Part shown: positions 53,588 to 61,836 of the stretch, one piece after another | Numbering within the stretch: the first letter of the stretch is position 1 | How the letters are laid out: the number at the start of each line of letters is the position of its first letter | From: Chryseobacterium gambrini | GTDB taxonomy: Bacteria; Bacteroidota; Bacteroidia; Flavobacteriales; Weeksellaceae | Reading direction: 5' to 3' | Assembly: GCF_900156825.1 (NCBI RefSeq) | Contig: NZ_FTOV01000019.1 | Coordinates: 1 to 61,836, forward strand | DNA: 61,836 nt | Program-made: the position numbers and the translations under genes | The notes under the pieces: generated by a model | The model's database searches: none | The model's input: only the letters and a program-made list of their open reading frames with translations | What the model was told of the DNA's origin: nothing

Positions 53588-54726
53588 TAGCAAACCGTTA
53601 ACAAAGCACAGGAATAAGCAAATCTTCCGCTTTCAGGAACACAAAGAAGTACTTTTTCTCCTTTTTTCAGCTTTCCGGAATTCATTATTTCTTCCAAAGC
53701 TACAAAAATAGAACCTGCACCGATGTTTCCGATATCTGAAAGGTTGTAGAACCATTTTTCCCAAGGGAAATCCAAACCTACGTTGGCAAATTCTTCTTTA
53801 AGACCTTCTTTGAAGTATCCTGAAGAAATATGTGCCAAAACATGATCAACGGTTTCCGGATCAAGCTGATGTTTGTCGAAGGATGATCTTAAACTTTCGG
53901 CACCTTTTACCAGAATATATTTATCTAAAATTTTTGTGTCCTGTTTTAATGCAAAAATAGACTGTTTCAGCCATTCGTCGGACGGATAATCTGCCCATGA
54001 TTTCAGGCTTCCGTCTTCCTGCTTTTCGCATCCTGCGTACATACAGGCTTCGATCTCGTGTGCGTAAGAATAGAAATCAATCCATTCTACTTTAAGATTC
54101 GTAGCGTTTTCTCTTGGTTTGTTTTCAAGTAAAAAAGCGCCTGCTCCGTCGGAAAGCATCCATCTTAAAAATTCTCTTTTGAAAGCAATGATGGGTCTTT
54201 CTTCCAGCAAAACCAGATTTTCTGCTTCGTGGTTGAATTTATCCGCCGTCATCCATGCAGACATTCTCTCGGAACCGGCGCAGACTGCCTGATCCTGAAC
54301 TCCTGCTTTTACAGAAAGAAATCCGTAATTCAGGGCATTCATTCCCGAGTTACAAAGTCCTGTTGCGGTATTTATTTCAATAGATTTCCCAATGTTCAGT
54401 TCACCGTGCACCATGGATGCGTGAGAAGGCTGGATCTGATCCGGAGAAGTAGTTCCCACAGACAATAGTTTCATGTCTTCCTTTTTGAAGTTTTCATCAA
54501 AAAGTCCTTCAATGGCTTTTGCCGTAATCTGGGCATTGGTATGTGTAGGATTTCCTTCTTTATCTAACGCGTAGTATCTTGTCGTAATTTTGTTATTTCT
54601 TAAAATAAGAGCTTTCGCTTTAGATTTTGCACCGTTTATATAACCAAGATACGTTTCCATTTCATCATTAGAAACCGGCTCATTGGGTAGGTATTTTGAT
54701 GCTTTTGTTATAAATACGTCGTACAT
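53587..54726 (-). CDS. darB: DarB-like ketosynthase III for dialkylresorcinol
   Basis: The 379-residue enzyme is a FabH-type ketosynthase with Cys125 (NTATGLCNSGMNA), His299 (DHVLAHISSG) and Asn334 (DIGNIGAGS). DarB condenses a beta-ketoacyl and an enoyl thioester to the cyclic diketone that DarA turns into dialkylresorcinol. It follows darA after one base and overlaps the hotdog gene by one base. Confidence 0.88.
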   Translation of the reverse strand: MYDVFITKASKYLPNEPVSNDEMETYLGYINGAKSKAKALILRNNKITTRYYALDKEGNPTHTNAQITAKAIEGLFDENFKKEDMKLLSVGTTSPDQIQPSHASMVHGELNIGKSIEINTATGLCNSGMNALNYGFLSVKAGVQDQAVCAGSERMSAWMTADKFNHEAENLVLLEERPIIAFKREFLRWMLSDGAGAFLLENKPRENATNLKVEWIDFYSYAHEIEACMYAGCEKQEDGSLKSWADYPSDEWLKQSIFALKQDTKILDKYILVKGAESLRSSFDKHQLDPETVDHVLAHISSGYFKEGLKEEFANVGLDFPWEKWFYNLSDIGNIGAGSIFVALEEIMNSGKLKKGEKVLLCVPESGRFAYSCALLTVC

Positions 54727-54727
54727 T

Positions 54728-55642
54728 CTATTTTAAATTAATTCCTTGTAAATATTCTCTTTGTTTCTTTCTTTTAAACCAGAAAACAGGTGTTGTTAAT
54801 AAGTGTAAAACCAATACGATAGGTGAAATGATCCATATCGCAGCCATCAAATATACCTTAAAGAATTTAATAAGCAATGGTCGTTTTTCTTTTTTCTTCA
54901 TGATGAGGTTTGACCAGATGGTGAAAATTTTGTTTCCCACTTTCTCTACCCTTACCAGAAAAGCGCGGATTTCCACCGCTCCGTTTCTCACCAGATCAGG
55001 CTGTAAAGTATCAAGATCATTATTGCTGAAATGTTTTTCAATAATTTCCCCGTATTTTACAGAGCCTTTTATTTCTTCCTCCGAAACTCCGGCGGCAGGA
55101 AGAATTCCCGATTTTTCTTTTTTTCCGGTAGTCAGCCAGCGAAGAATCGTAAGAACACTGGTGTAATTGTCGTGTCGGTCTACCAAAGCGATATTTCCTA
55201 CCAATTTGGCGTTTAAATTCTTTAAATATACTTTCAGTTTTTCCTGAGAAAGCATCCACATATTTCTTGTCGCCGAAACGGTAACAACCGGAGTGCCTTT
55301 TAAGATATTTTCTGCAAAACCACTTTTCAGGAAAGAAATGATCGGGATGGAGGGTGTTAAATACCAAACCTGATAACCAAAGATAATCAAATCAAACTTT
55401 TTGTTAACCACTTCTTCCGGCGGCGGCAGAATTTCACTCGGGATCTGAAGATAAGATTCCGGAAAGGTGTTGAAGAATACATCATTCGGCCACGGAAAAG
55501 GGAAGTCTTTTTTCAGCGTAATGTTGTAATACGTTACACGGTACTCTTCCTTTTTGGCTTCAAAAGGATGGGCAATATTTTTTACAATATCGGTAAGCTG
55601 TCCGGTTTGTGAATAATATATAACGAGTATATCTTTTTGCAT
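54728..55642 (-). CDS. darA: DarA-like aromatase (flavodoxin fold)
   Basis: The 304-residue protein has an N-terminal flavodoxin-like domain (ILVIYYSQTGQLTDIV, IIFGYQVWYLTPSIPI) and a C-terminal membrane segment near residues 270-290. DarA is the aromatising partner that forms the dialkylresorcinol ring in flexirubin and related pigments. It is directly upstream of darB in the operon, and the MMPL gene precedes it. Confidence 0.85.
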   Translation of the reverse strand: MQKDILVIYYSQTGQLTDIVKNIAHPFEAKKEEYRVTYYNITLKKDFPFPWPNDVFFNTFPESYLQIPSEILPPPEEVVNKKFDLIIFGYQVWYLTPSIPIISFLKSGFAENILKGTPVVTVSATRNMWMLSQEKLKVYLKNLNAKLVGNIALVDRHDNYTSVLTILRWLTTGKKEKSGILPAAGVSEEEIKGSVKYGEIIEKHFSNNDLDTLQPDLVRNGAVEIRAFLVRVEKVGNKIFTIWSNLIMKKKEKRPLLIKFFKVYLMAAIWIISPIVLVLHLLTTPVFWFKRKKQREYLQGINLK

Positions 55643-55682
55643 GGGTTCTCCTTAATCGTTTACAAAAATATGCTTTTCATAT

Positions 55683-58600
55683 TTATTTTTCAGAACGAAA
55701 TACTTTTAAAGCTTCTGAGCTGAATTTCAGTGTATAATTATTATTTTCCGGTAACGTATTTTCCACATTCATAAAAATGATGGTTTCAGGAAGATTTTCC
55801 ATTCGGTCTGCTTTGAAGTTTTTATCCGAAACCAGAAGAATATCTATCTTTTTATCAATTTCCGTACTGTTTTTTATGTATTTAATTTTCCTTCTTTTTA
55901 CCAAATAAATCTGTTCGGCGATTTGTCTTTTTTCTTCATCTTTCATTAAGCTGAAGATTTTTCGACTCGCCTGCTGAAGTGTAAGTAAAACGTCTTTCTG
56001 TCCGAAATCATCTGCAATATGCAGGATGTTTGCATCTTTCGGAAGGTGTTTATTCAGCTCAAAATAAACCGATTTGTTTTTGTTAAAATCTTCTTTTACT
56101 TCCTTTACTACTTCATTATCTTTATATAAATAACTCAGGAATAGTTTTTTCTTAAAGTAATTTTCATCTTCCAGCTCACTTCGGAACTTCGCAAACTGTT
56201 CCCTGAAAAAAGCATTGATCTTTTTTGTTCTTTCGGAATAATTTTTCCCGAAGCGTTCATCATTTTTATCAATTCTGTCGCCCACTTTTACAGTAATTGA
56301 ACCGTCATAGATAATAAAGTCTCCTTTCGGCTGTACTTCAGAATTTCCATGAATGTAAACCGGAACCACATCCAGTCCGAATTCTTCTGCGATATAAAAA
56401 GCTCCTTTGTGAAATCTTTTGATATCGTTGGTATAAGACCTTTCTGCTTCAGGAAAAACAACCAGAGAATAACCCTGATCTACTTTTTCTCTCAGCTTTT
56501 CCATTCCGTTTTCAATACCCTGAGAAACGGGATAAAATCCTAATGCTCTCACAATCTTTCCGAAAACAGGAGAATTGTACACCCAGTCGTTTACCAGATA
56601 AATAATCTTATGCGTCGTCATTGCCAAAGCCAGAGTATCCAGAAACGAAGTATGATTGGCAATAATTACTGCGGGTCTGCTGAAATCTTCATTCGGGTTT
56701 TTAATGAGCTTTTTCTTTACAAATGGATTCGTATAAAGGACAGAAGTTAAAAACTTCGCTAAAATTAATTTAATAAAGTTTAATGTTTTGCCTTTTGATC
56801 GCTTTACAAAGATGCTTCCGATGGCAGAAAAAAGCAATCCGCCTAATCCGTAATACAGAAAAGACAATACTGCATTGAAAAATAACCTGAAGGTAACCGG
56901 AGAAAGTCCTTTTTTAGCCCTGTTCGTAATCAGCAAACGGAACCAGAACGGATATAAGGTTGAGGTGATGATGATTACGGAGAACATCCCAATTAAAGCA
57001 ACCAAAGCTAATGAATGTAAAGCAGGATGTTTGGCGAAAATTAATGAACCGATGGATAAAATGGTCGTGAAAACCGCCAGAATAATGGATGTTCTGTAGG
57101 TAGGAAGCTCGTTTTTTCCGGTGGTGTGCTCTTTCTGCATTGCCTGTGTAAGGAAAATACTGAAATCGTCGCCGACTCCGAAAACCAAAGTACAGACAAC
57201 GGTGCTGAAAATATTCAGTTCCAGACCTAAAAAGTAAAGAATTCCCGCTGTAACCACTCCCGTTAAAACAATCGGGAACATCGTGAGAACCGTTAATTCA
57301 AAATTACGGAAGAACACAATGATGGTTAAAATAATGGCTAAAAGGGAATAATTGATTAACGTGTTAAAATCATTTTTCAGCAAGCCCAAAAAGTTTTCGT
57401 TCATCTGTTGACGGTCGATTGCCAAAGCATCATGCTTTTTTTCAACGTCTTTAATGAATGCATCTCTTTTCTTTTCATCTACTTTTACAACATTGGAAAC
57501 TGTGTAAAATCCGTTTTCCTGACTCAGAAATTCAGAAATCTGGAGTGCTTTTACTTTTTCGTAATCTTTTAAAGTTAACGTAGAGTAGCTTTTATTTAAA
57601 TTTTCATTGAACTGATCGAAAGCAGAACTGTTAAATCCGAATTGATTTCCGTTTTTAATTAATTCAGAAACCGTCTCATACTTTTTATTTTCGTCCCAGA
57701 ATTTTTTCCAGTTTTCAATTCTTTGCTGCTGATCTTTTTCAGAAAGAACCACATTCCCGAGAGAATTGTAGCTTAAAATTTTTCCTTCTTTTTTTTCTTT
57801 TTCTAAAAAACGGCTCAGTTCAGAATTTCTCGATAAAGCCTGTTCTTCGGAATCGCCGTAAGAAATCGTGTAGATGGATTTTGACGTAATGTCGGATAAC
57901 TTCTGAAGTTTTGCTTCGCTTATTTTTAAATCTTTCGGAATATAATTCAGATCGCCGATGTCTTCGTTAAAACCTACTTTCCTGAAACCGAAAAGACACG
58001 CAATAATAATAACCGAACAGATAATAATTAAAGGTTTGTTTTTCTCATACGGATACGAGCCGATTTTATCGATGAAATTTGCATTGACTGCTTTTTCTTT
58101 TTTCTTCGGATGATAAAGCTGCGGAATGATAATTAAAGCCGTAACGGAAGACAAAATAACCGTTATGGCAGCGAAAAGTCCCAGATCTTTCAACGCTTCC
58201 GAACGTACAAAAACAAGGCATAAAAAAGAAACCGCCGTTGTTGCGCTGCTTAAAATAATAGGCTGCGTAATTTCTTTGTAAAGTTCTTCAATATTGTTGT
58301 TGTGTTTGTAATGCGTCAGAATGTGAAGGGCGTAATCAATGGTGATTCCTATCAAAATGGCTCCAACGCTCAGAGAAATTGCTGAAATTTTATCTTTAAC
58401 GAAGTATAAAATCAAAAGAGCGAGTAAAACCGAGAAAACCGTGGGAAGAAATACAATAATCGGCGTAAAAACATTCCTGAAATAATAGATAAGAATCAAA
58501 AGAAGAACTGTCATGGAAATGATAACCGTATTCTGAATGTCTTTTTTGATCTGTTGTGCATTCGCAACCGCAATGACAGGCGAACCAAAATAGCTGATTT

Positions 58601-59339
58601 CTGTTTTTCCTTTGAATTTTGCGTTGAGGTTTTCTTTGATGGTATTTAACTGATTAACAAATGCTTAGTTGTTTTTGGTGTCGTTGCTTTTGTTTTTGGG
58701 ATCGATGAAGAGCAGCAGGTTTTTCCCGTCTTTGGTTACGATGTAGTTGTCTTCCAGCTTAAAATCTTTGCTGATGTTTAAAGCGTTGAGTTTTTTAATT
58801 CCCAGAAAAGTAATTCCGAGCGGATCTTTTTTAATGAATTCTTTGGTAACAAGACTTGTGGGCGAAACCAGAGAAACGTAGTTGTTTTCAACCTGTTTGG
58901 CAATGCTGTCTTTCTGGAGTTTTCTTTCAATTTCTTTGTAATCGTTTTCATTGAGGAATAAAGGGAGATTCTGATTGACGAAATCAAAGGTTTCCGAAAT
59001 TTCATTATCGTTTACTTTCCCCTGAACCGAACCGATGTATTTTTGCAGAGGCTCAATTTCATGTAAAAAAGAATCCGCAGTCTCCGAAAGCTGAAAATTT
59101 TCTTCCTTGGATCTGTTTTCGATAATCACGATGATCTTGTCTGAAAAATTAAGCTGCTTCAGAACTTTTGCGGTAAGATCGGATTTTTCGTTTTTTGGAA
59201 TGATCTGATTAATGTCTTCCTCAAAATTGATTCTTGAAGCGAAAAACAGACATAAAACGGCGATTCCGACCGCAAAAAATACGGACAAAAGTTTGTTTTT
59301 AGAGATCAGATAGTATAAAAATATGAAAAAACGATGCAT
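55683..59339 (-). pseudogene. MMPL/RND exporter with PlsC domain, split by in-frame TAA
   Basis: Read from ATG 59339, the frame encodes an RND/MMPL-type exporter (membrane segment near residues 15-31, large periplasmic loop). After 224 residues a TAA at 58665-58667 ends it. The frame is unchanged beyond the stop: AFVNQLNTIKENLNAKFKG continues to an ATG at 58514 and on for 943 residues. The later part has the remaining membrane segments and a PlsC-like acyltransferase with HTSFLD and FPEAERSY, then a degenerate methyltransferase-like tail. A CAA-to-TAA change would explain the stop. Total length if read through is about 1218 residues. It heads the minus-strand pigment operon. Confidence 0.82.
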
Positions 59340-59361
59340 TACATTATAAAAATCGGGTTTG

Positions 59362-59392
59362 CAAATTTAAATTTTTCAGAGGGAGTTCAAAA
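59362..59392 (-). promoter_or_regulatory. Flexirubin operon promoter: TTTTG-N18-TAAATTTG
   Basis: On the minus strand TTTTG (59388-59392) and TAAATTTG (59362-59369) are separated by 18 bases, an excellent Bacteroidota promoter. It lies 22 bases before the MMPL ATG at 59339 and probably drives the minus-strand pigment genes. Confidence 0.7.
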
Positions 59393-59455
59393 TGTTTTAT
59401 CAATAAGTTTTATCTGAAAATCAATAAAATATTTACACAAAATGAAAAAAAAATA

Positions 59456-59463
59456 TACTTTTG
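59456..59463 (+). promoter_or_regulatory. -7 box TACTTTTG for the membrane-protein pair
   Basis: TACTTTTG fits TAnnTTTG and lies about 69 bases before the ATG at 59533. The -33 region is not clear. Confidence 0.4.
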
Positions 59464-59532
59464 CAAAAGTTCCCAATTGATGAAGCCTGTTTTAAAACAA
59501 AAATTGACTAAGTCTAAAACTTAGGTTTTGAT

Positions 59533-60540
59533 ATGTTTAAACTATTTGATGAAAAAATAAACGGATTTTTATTTATTATAATCTTTCCTTTCCTCCTCTT
59601 CTTCATGTCCTATTATGGATTTGAGACTTCTTACGTTATAGGGATTAAATCCTGGGAAAAAGCGCCGGATTTTATGTTCTCGTCGGTCTATGCATATCGT
59701 GTAATCCCGAATTACCTGAGTGTTCATGTAACGGAGATAATGACTTTTGTGGTGAATAACTATATTCCTTTTGCAAAAAGTTTTCTTTTGAAGCAGGGTT
59801 CATTGTTTTACCACAGTACTTTTTTAATCAATGCTTTCTTCTTTCTTCTGACTTCGCTTGTTCTGCATAAAATTTTAGAACTGAAACCGGTGGAAATTCT
59901 TTCCAGCGAAAAAGTAAGGAGAATGGTTCATCTTATTGCGGTGTTTTTTATCGTTATTCTTCAGTATGTTCCAACCAATTGCGATTGTATTGCTTTGTTT
60001 TTCTATGTTTTAGGGATGTTTTTAACACTAAAATATTTACAGCATAAAAAACCTACGGATTTATTGGGATTAAGCATCGTTATATTTATTTCGACTTTTG
60101 TGCGGGAAACCGCCTGTCTTAATATCGCTTTCTTTGCAGCGGTTTTTATTGATCCGGAAAATCTGAAGAACAGAAAGTTCGCTTTCGTAAAAGAAACTTC
60201 TTTGCTGGTGATTGCGTTTATTCTTCCTTATATTGCTTTGAGACTGGTAATTCCGCAGAAAGCTTCTTTTGTGGAGGGAATTTATTTAATTAAGAATTTT
60301 ACAAGTCCTTATAATCTTGCAGGACTTTTGTTCGGAATTTTAGGCGTTTATTTCAGTTATGGTTTTTCTGATGAGACCGGAAAGATGATGATGAAAAAAT
60401 ATTTGTTTTTTGCGCTGCCGTATCTTTTAATGATTACTTTAGTGGGGCTTTTCTGGGAAGCCAGATTGTTTATGCCTTTGCTGATTACGGGAATCGTGAC
60501 GGCTTCTTATCAGTTTAAAAATAGTTTACCGGAAAGATGA
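59533..60540 (+). CDS. Polytopic membrane protein of unknown function
   Basis: The 335-residue product has about eight to nine hydrophobic segments (for example LFIIIFPFLLFFMSYYG, LIAVFFIVILQYVP, IFISTFVRETACLNIAFFAAVF). A conserved-looking FVRETACLN and SYRVIPNY-like segments recall integral-membrane glycosyltransferases, but no family is certain. It overlaps the EpsG-like gene by four bases (ATGA), so they form a pair for surface polysaccharide or glycolipid work. Confidence 0.7.
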   Translation: MFKLFDEKINGFLFIIIFPFLLFFMSYYGFETSYVIGIKSWEKAPDFMFSSVYAYRVIPNYLSVHVTEIMTFVVNNYIPFAKSFLLKQGSLFYHSTFLINAFFFLLTSLVLHKILELKPVEILSSEKVRRMVHLIAVFFIVILQYVPTNCDCIALFFYVLGMFLTLKYLQHKKPTDLLGLSIVIFISTFVRETACLNIAFFAAVFIDPENLKNRKFAFVKETSLLVIAFILPYIALRLVIPQKASFVEGIYLIKNFTSPYNLAGLLFGILGVYFSYGFSDETGKMMMKKYLFFALPYLLMITLVGLFWEARLFMPLLITGIVTASYQFKNSLPER

Positions 60541-61676
60541 GTTTACTGCATCCATATTACATCATTGCAATTGTCTATATGCTGATTTTCAGTTATCAGG
60601 AAGTTTTTCATGGTAAAGTTGAAAAAAAATGGCTTTGGTTCTTGGGGATCTATCTCATGATTATTGCAGGACTTCGCGATCAGGTCGGTCCGGATTACGG
60701 AAGTTACCGTGGGATTTACGTGTATTCCGATACCAAAGATTACATTTCACTCATTATGAAAGGTTTGGGGATGAAGGGGCCTCAACCGATCGAAGTAGAG
60801 TGGCTGTATGTACTCATCAATAAAATTTTACTGAATATTTTTAACGCGCCTTTTTATATTCTCACCTTGGTTATAGCTATTCTCGCAATTTATTTCAAAG
60901 TAGAATATACAGAGGATAATACATTTTATCCTTTTACTTTTATGCTTTTTATGTTCATTCCCGGGTTTTTTATCGGGGAAAGCGGACAGATCAGGCAGAA
61001 TCTGGCTTCGTTTATCGCTTATTTCGGAATGAGATATATTAAAGAGAGGAAGCTGATTGCTTATCTTCTCTGTATTTATCTTGCAGCGGGAGTACACACG
61101 GTTTGTTATATTCTAATACCGATGTACTGGTTGGTAAGAATACCGCTGAACAGATTTGTAATGCTGTTTATGATTATTACCTCTGTTTTCCTGTCTCCGT
61201 TTGAAGTGTATCGTGTCTTTGGGGATTTTATGACGAGTATTGCTTCAGACAGTACCGTTTCCATAGGTTTTAACGGTTATGTAGATGAAACGGTGGAAAG
61301 GCTTAACGGAGCGATCGGTATTCCTGAAGTGATGATGGCGATTCTTACCTTTTTCCTTTTTGTTTTTGATGAAAAGATGAAAGAAAAATTTCCTTATTAC
61401 GAATACCATCGTGCTTACGTTGTAATCGGGGTTTGTTTTTATTTCATTTTCAGGGATAATCCTATCTTCTCTTCGCGTCTTGCAGGTGTATTCATTGGGT
61501 TTGCCTACATCATTATTCCTAATGCAATGTATGTGGTTTCGGGAGGTACAAAAAAGATGATCTATTCTTTTATCATCGCCCTTACTGTTTTCAACTTTGT
61601 TGTATTCTCTAGCTTTAAAAATATCGTAAACGGAAGATTTACATGGGATTTGTATAAGAATCATATTTTACCGTAG
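60537..61676 (+). CDS. EpsG-family membrane protein
   Basis: The 379-residue product has about ten membrane segments and the EpsG-family start (YMLIFSYQEV, LMIIAGLRDQVGPDYGSYRGIY). EpsG proteins are Wzy-like proteins in exopolysaccharide synthesis. It overlaps the preceding gene by four bases and is followed by a terminator. Confidence 0.8.
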   Translation: MSLLHPYYIIAIVYMLIFSYQEVFHGKVEKKWLWFLGIYLMIIAGLRDQVGPDYGSYRGIYVYSDTKDYISLIMKGLGMKGPQPIEVEWLYVLINKILLNIFNAPFYILTLVIAILAIYFKVEYTEDNTFYPFTFMLFMFIPGFFIGESGQIRQNLASFIAYFGMRYIKERKLIAYLLCIYLAAGVHTVCYILIPMYWLVRIPLNRFVMLFMIITSVFLSPFEVYRVFGDFMTSIASDSTVSIGFNGYVDETVERLNGAIGIPEVMMAILTFFLFVFDEKMKEKFPYYEYHRAYVVIGVCFYFIFRDNPIFSSRLAGVFIGFAYIIIPNAMYVVSGGTKKMIYSFIIALTVFNFVVFSSFKNIVNGRFTWDLYKNHILP

Positions 61677-61706
61677 AAAAGCTTAAAAATGCTATCAATA
61701 TACTGG

Positions 61707-61735
61707 GACAATGCTGAAAAGCGTTGTCTTTGTTA
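61707..61735 (+). terminator. Intrinsic terminator after epsG-like gene
   Basis: GACAATGCT at 61707-61715 pairs with AGCGTTGTC at 61720-61728 around a GAAA loop (one G-U pair), followed by a T-rich run. Confidence 0.75.
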
Positions 61736-61742
61736 TTTCAAT

Positions 61743-61836
61743 TATAGCTAACTCAATATATTTCGTCAAGTGATCAATTTTTGAAAAAGTTCATACGGAT
61801 CACACCTTACCTTTCTTCTCATACTTTTAGCCTGTG
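61743..61836 (-). repeat. Right copy of the 94-bp terminal inverted repeat
   Basis: Exact reverse complement of 2-95. On the minus strand it carries the same 3' end of a reading frame, with its TGA at 61766-61768. See the left copy. Confidence 0.9.

Noticed and set aside
58514..58670. Frameshift in the MMPL gene
   Set aside because: Counting codons shows that both parts lie in the same frame; the break is a stop codon, not a frameshift.
1..61836. CRISPR arrays, tRNA or rRNA genes
   Set aside because: None were recognised by eye on either strand. The repeats seen do not have the regular spacing of a CRISPR array. A dedicated RNA search was not possible.

Overview
The window looks like a chromosomal segment of a flavobacterium of the Chryseobacterium type (Bacteroidota, Weeksellaceae). 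The grounds are a low GC content (about 35 to 38 % by eye), promoter -7 boxes of the Bacteroidota form TAnnTTTG, a SAM-II riboswitch in front of metK, many lipoprotein signal peptides, and a complete flexirubin / aryl polyene pigment locus with a tyrosine ammonia-lyase that closely resembles the Flavobacterium johnsoniae enzyme. No rRNA, tRNA or CRISPR array was seen. The genus is an inference from gene content, not a database result.

Layout. Bases 1 to about 410 hold a terminal repeat and decayed reading frames. From 449 to 23.9 kb lies ordinary housekeeping material: an HU-CCDC81-like membrane protein, a thioesterase, a GxxExxY protein, a hydroxyacid dehydrogenase, lipoproteins, NUDIX, XerD, a deoxycytidylate deaminase family protein, an enoyl-CoA hydratase, a divergent catalase/OxyR pair, SAM-II-metK, an ECF sigma factor, a HAD hydrolase, TrpS, LspA, a DksA-like protein and IleS.

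From 24.5 to 59.3 kb lies the flexirubin locus. The plus-strand arm carries an acyl/aryl ligase, tyrosine ammonia-lyase, FabG, a ketosynthase, ACP, an LpxL-like acyltransferase, a CrtI-like oxidoreductase and a C45 acyltransferase-like lipoprotein. A halogenase-like flavoprotein is divergent from the lyase. The minus-strand arm (read from 59.3 kb down to 36.5 kb) carries an MMPL exporter fused to an acyltransferase, DarA and DarB, hotdog proteins, a BtrH-like protein, an ABC-2 exporter, several ketosynthases and a chain-length-factor-like partner, a second ACP, LolA, a polysaccharide deacetylase, a FabZ-like dehydratase and a GT2-DUF2062 glycosyltransferase. In the accepted scheme for this pigment class, tyrosine becomes 4-coumarate, which is activated and loaded on an ACP, extended by ketosynthase/ketoreductase/dehydratase cycles to an aryl polyene, and esterified to a dialkylresorcinol made by DarA/DarB. 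The transporters and LolA-type proteins would place it in the outer membrane.

The pigment locus is interrupted by unrelated insertions: a ParE-type toxin-antitoxin pair (44.9-45.4 kb), a GxxExxY pseudogene with a field of ACCACAAAGG-type palindromic repeats and a triplicated intergenic module (47.0-48.1 kb), and an oppositely oriented CHAP amidase gene without a signal peptide (51.8-52.6 kb). The MMPL exporter gene carries an in-frame TAA stop, so the pigment pathway may be impaired in this strain unless this is a sequence error.

After the locus come two membrane proteins (one EpsG-like). The window ends in a perfect 94-bp inverted copy of its own beginning, which suggests that this is a whole contig bounded by two inverted copies of one repeated gene, or else a 61.6-kb segment flanked by inverted repeats.
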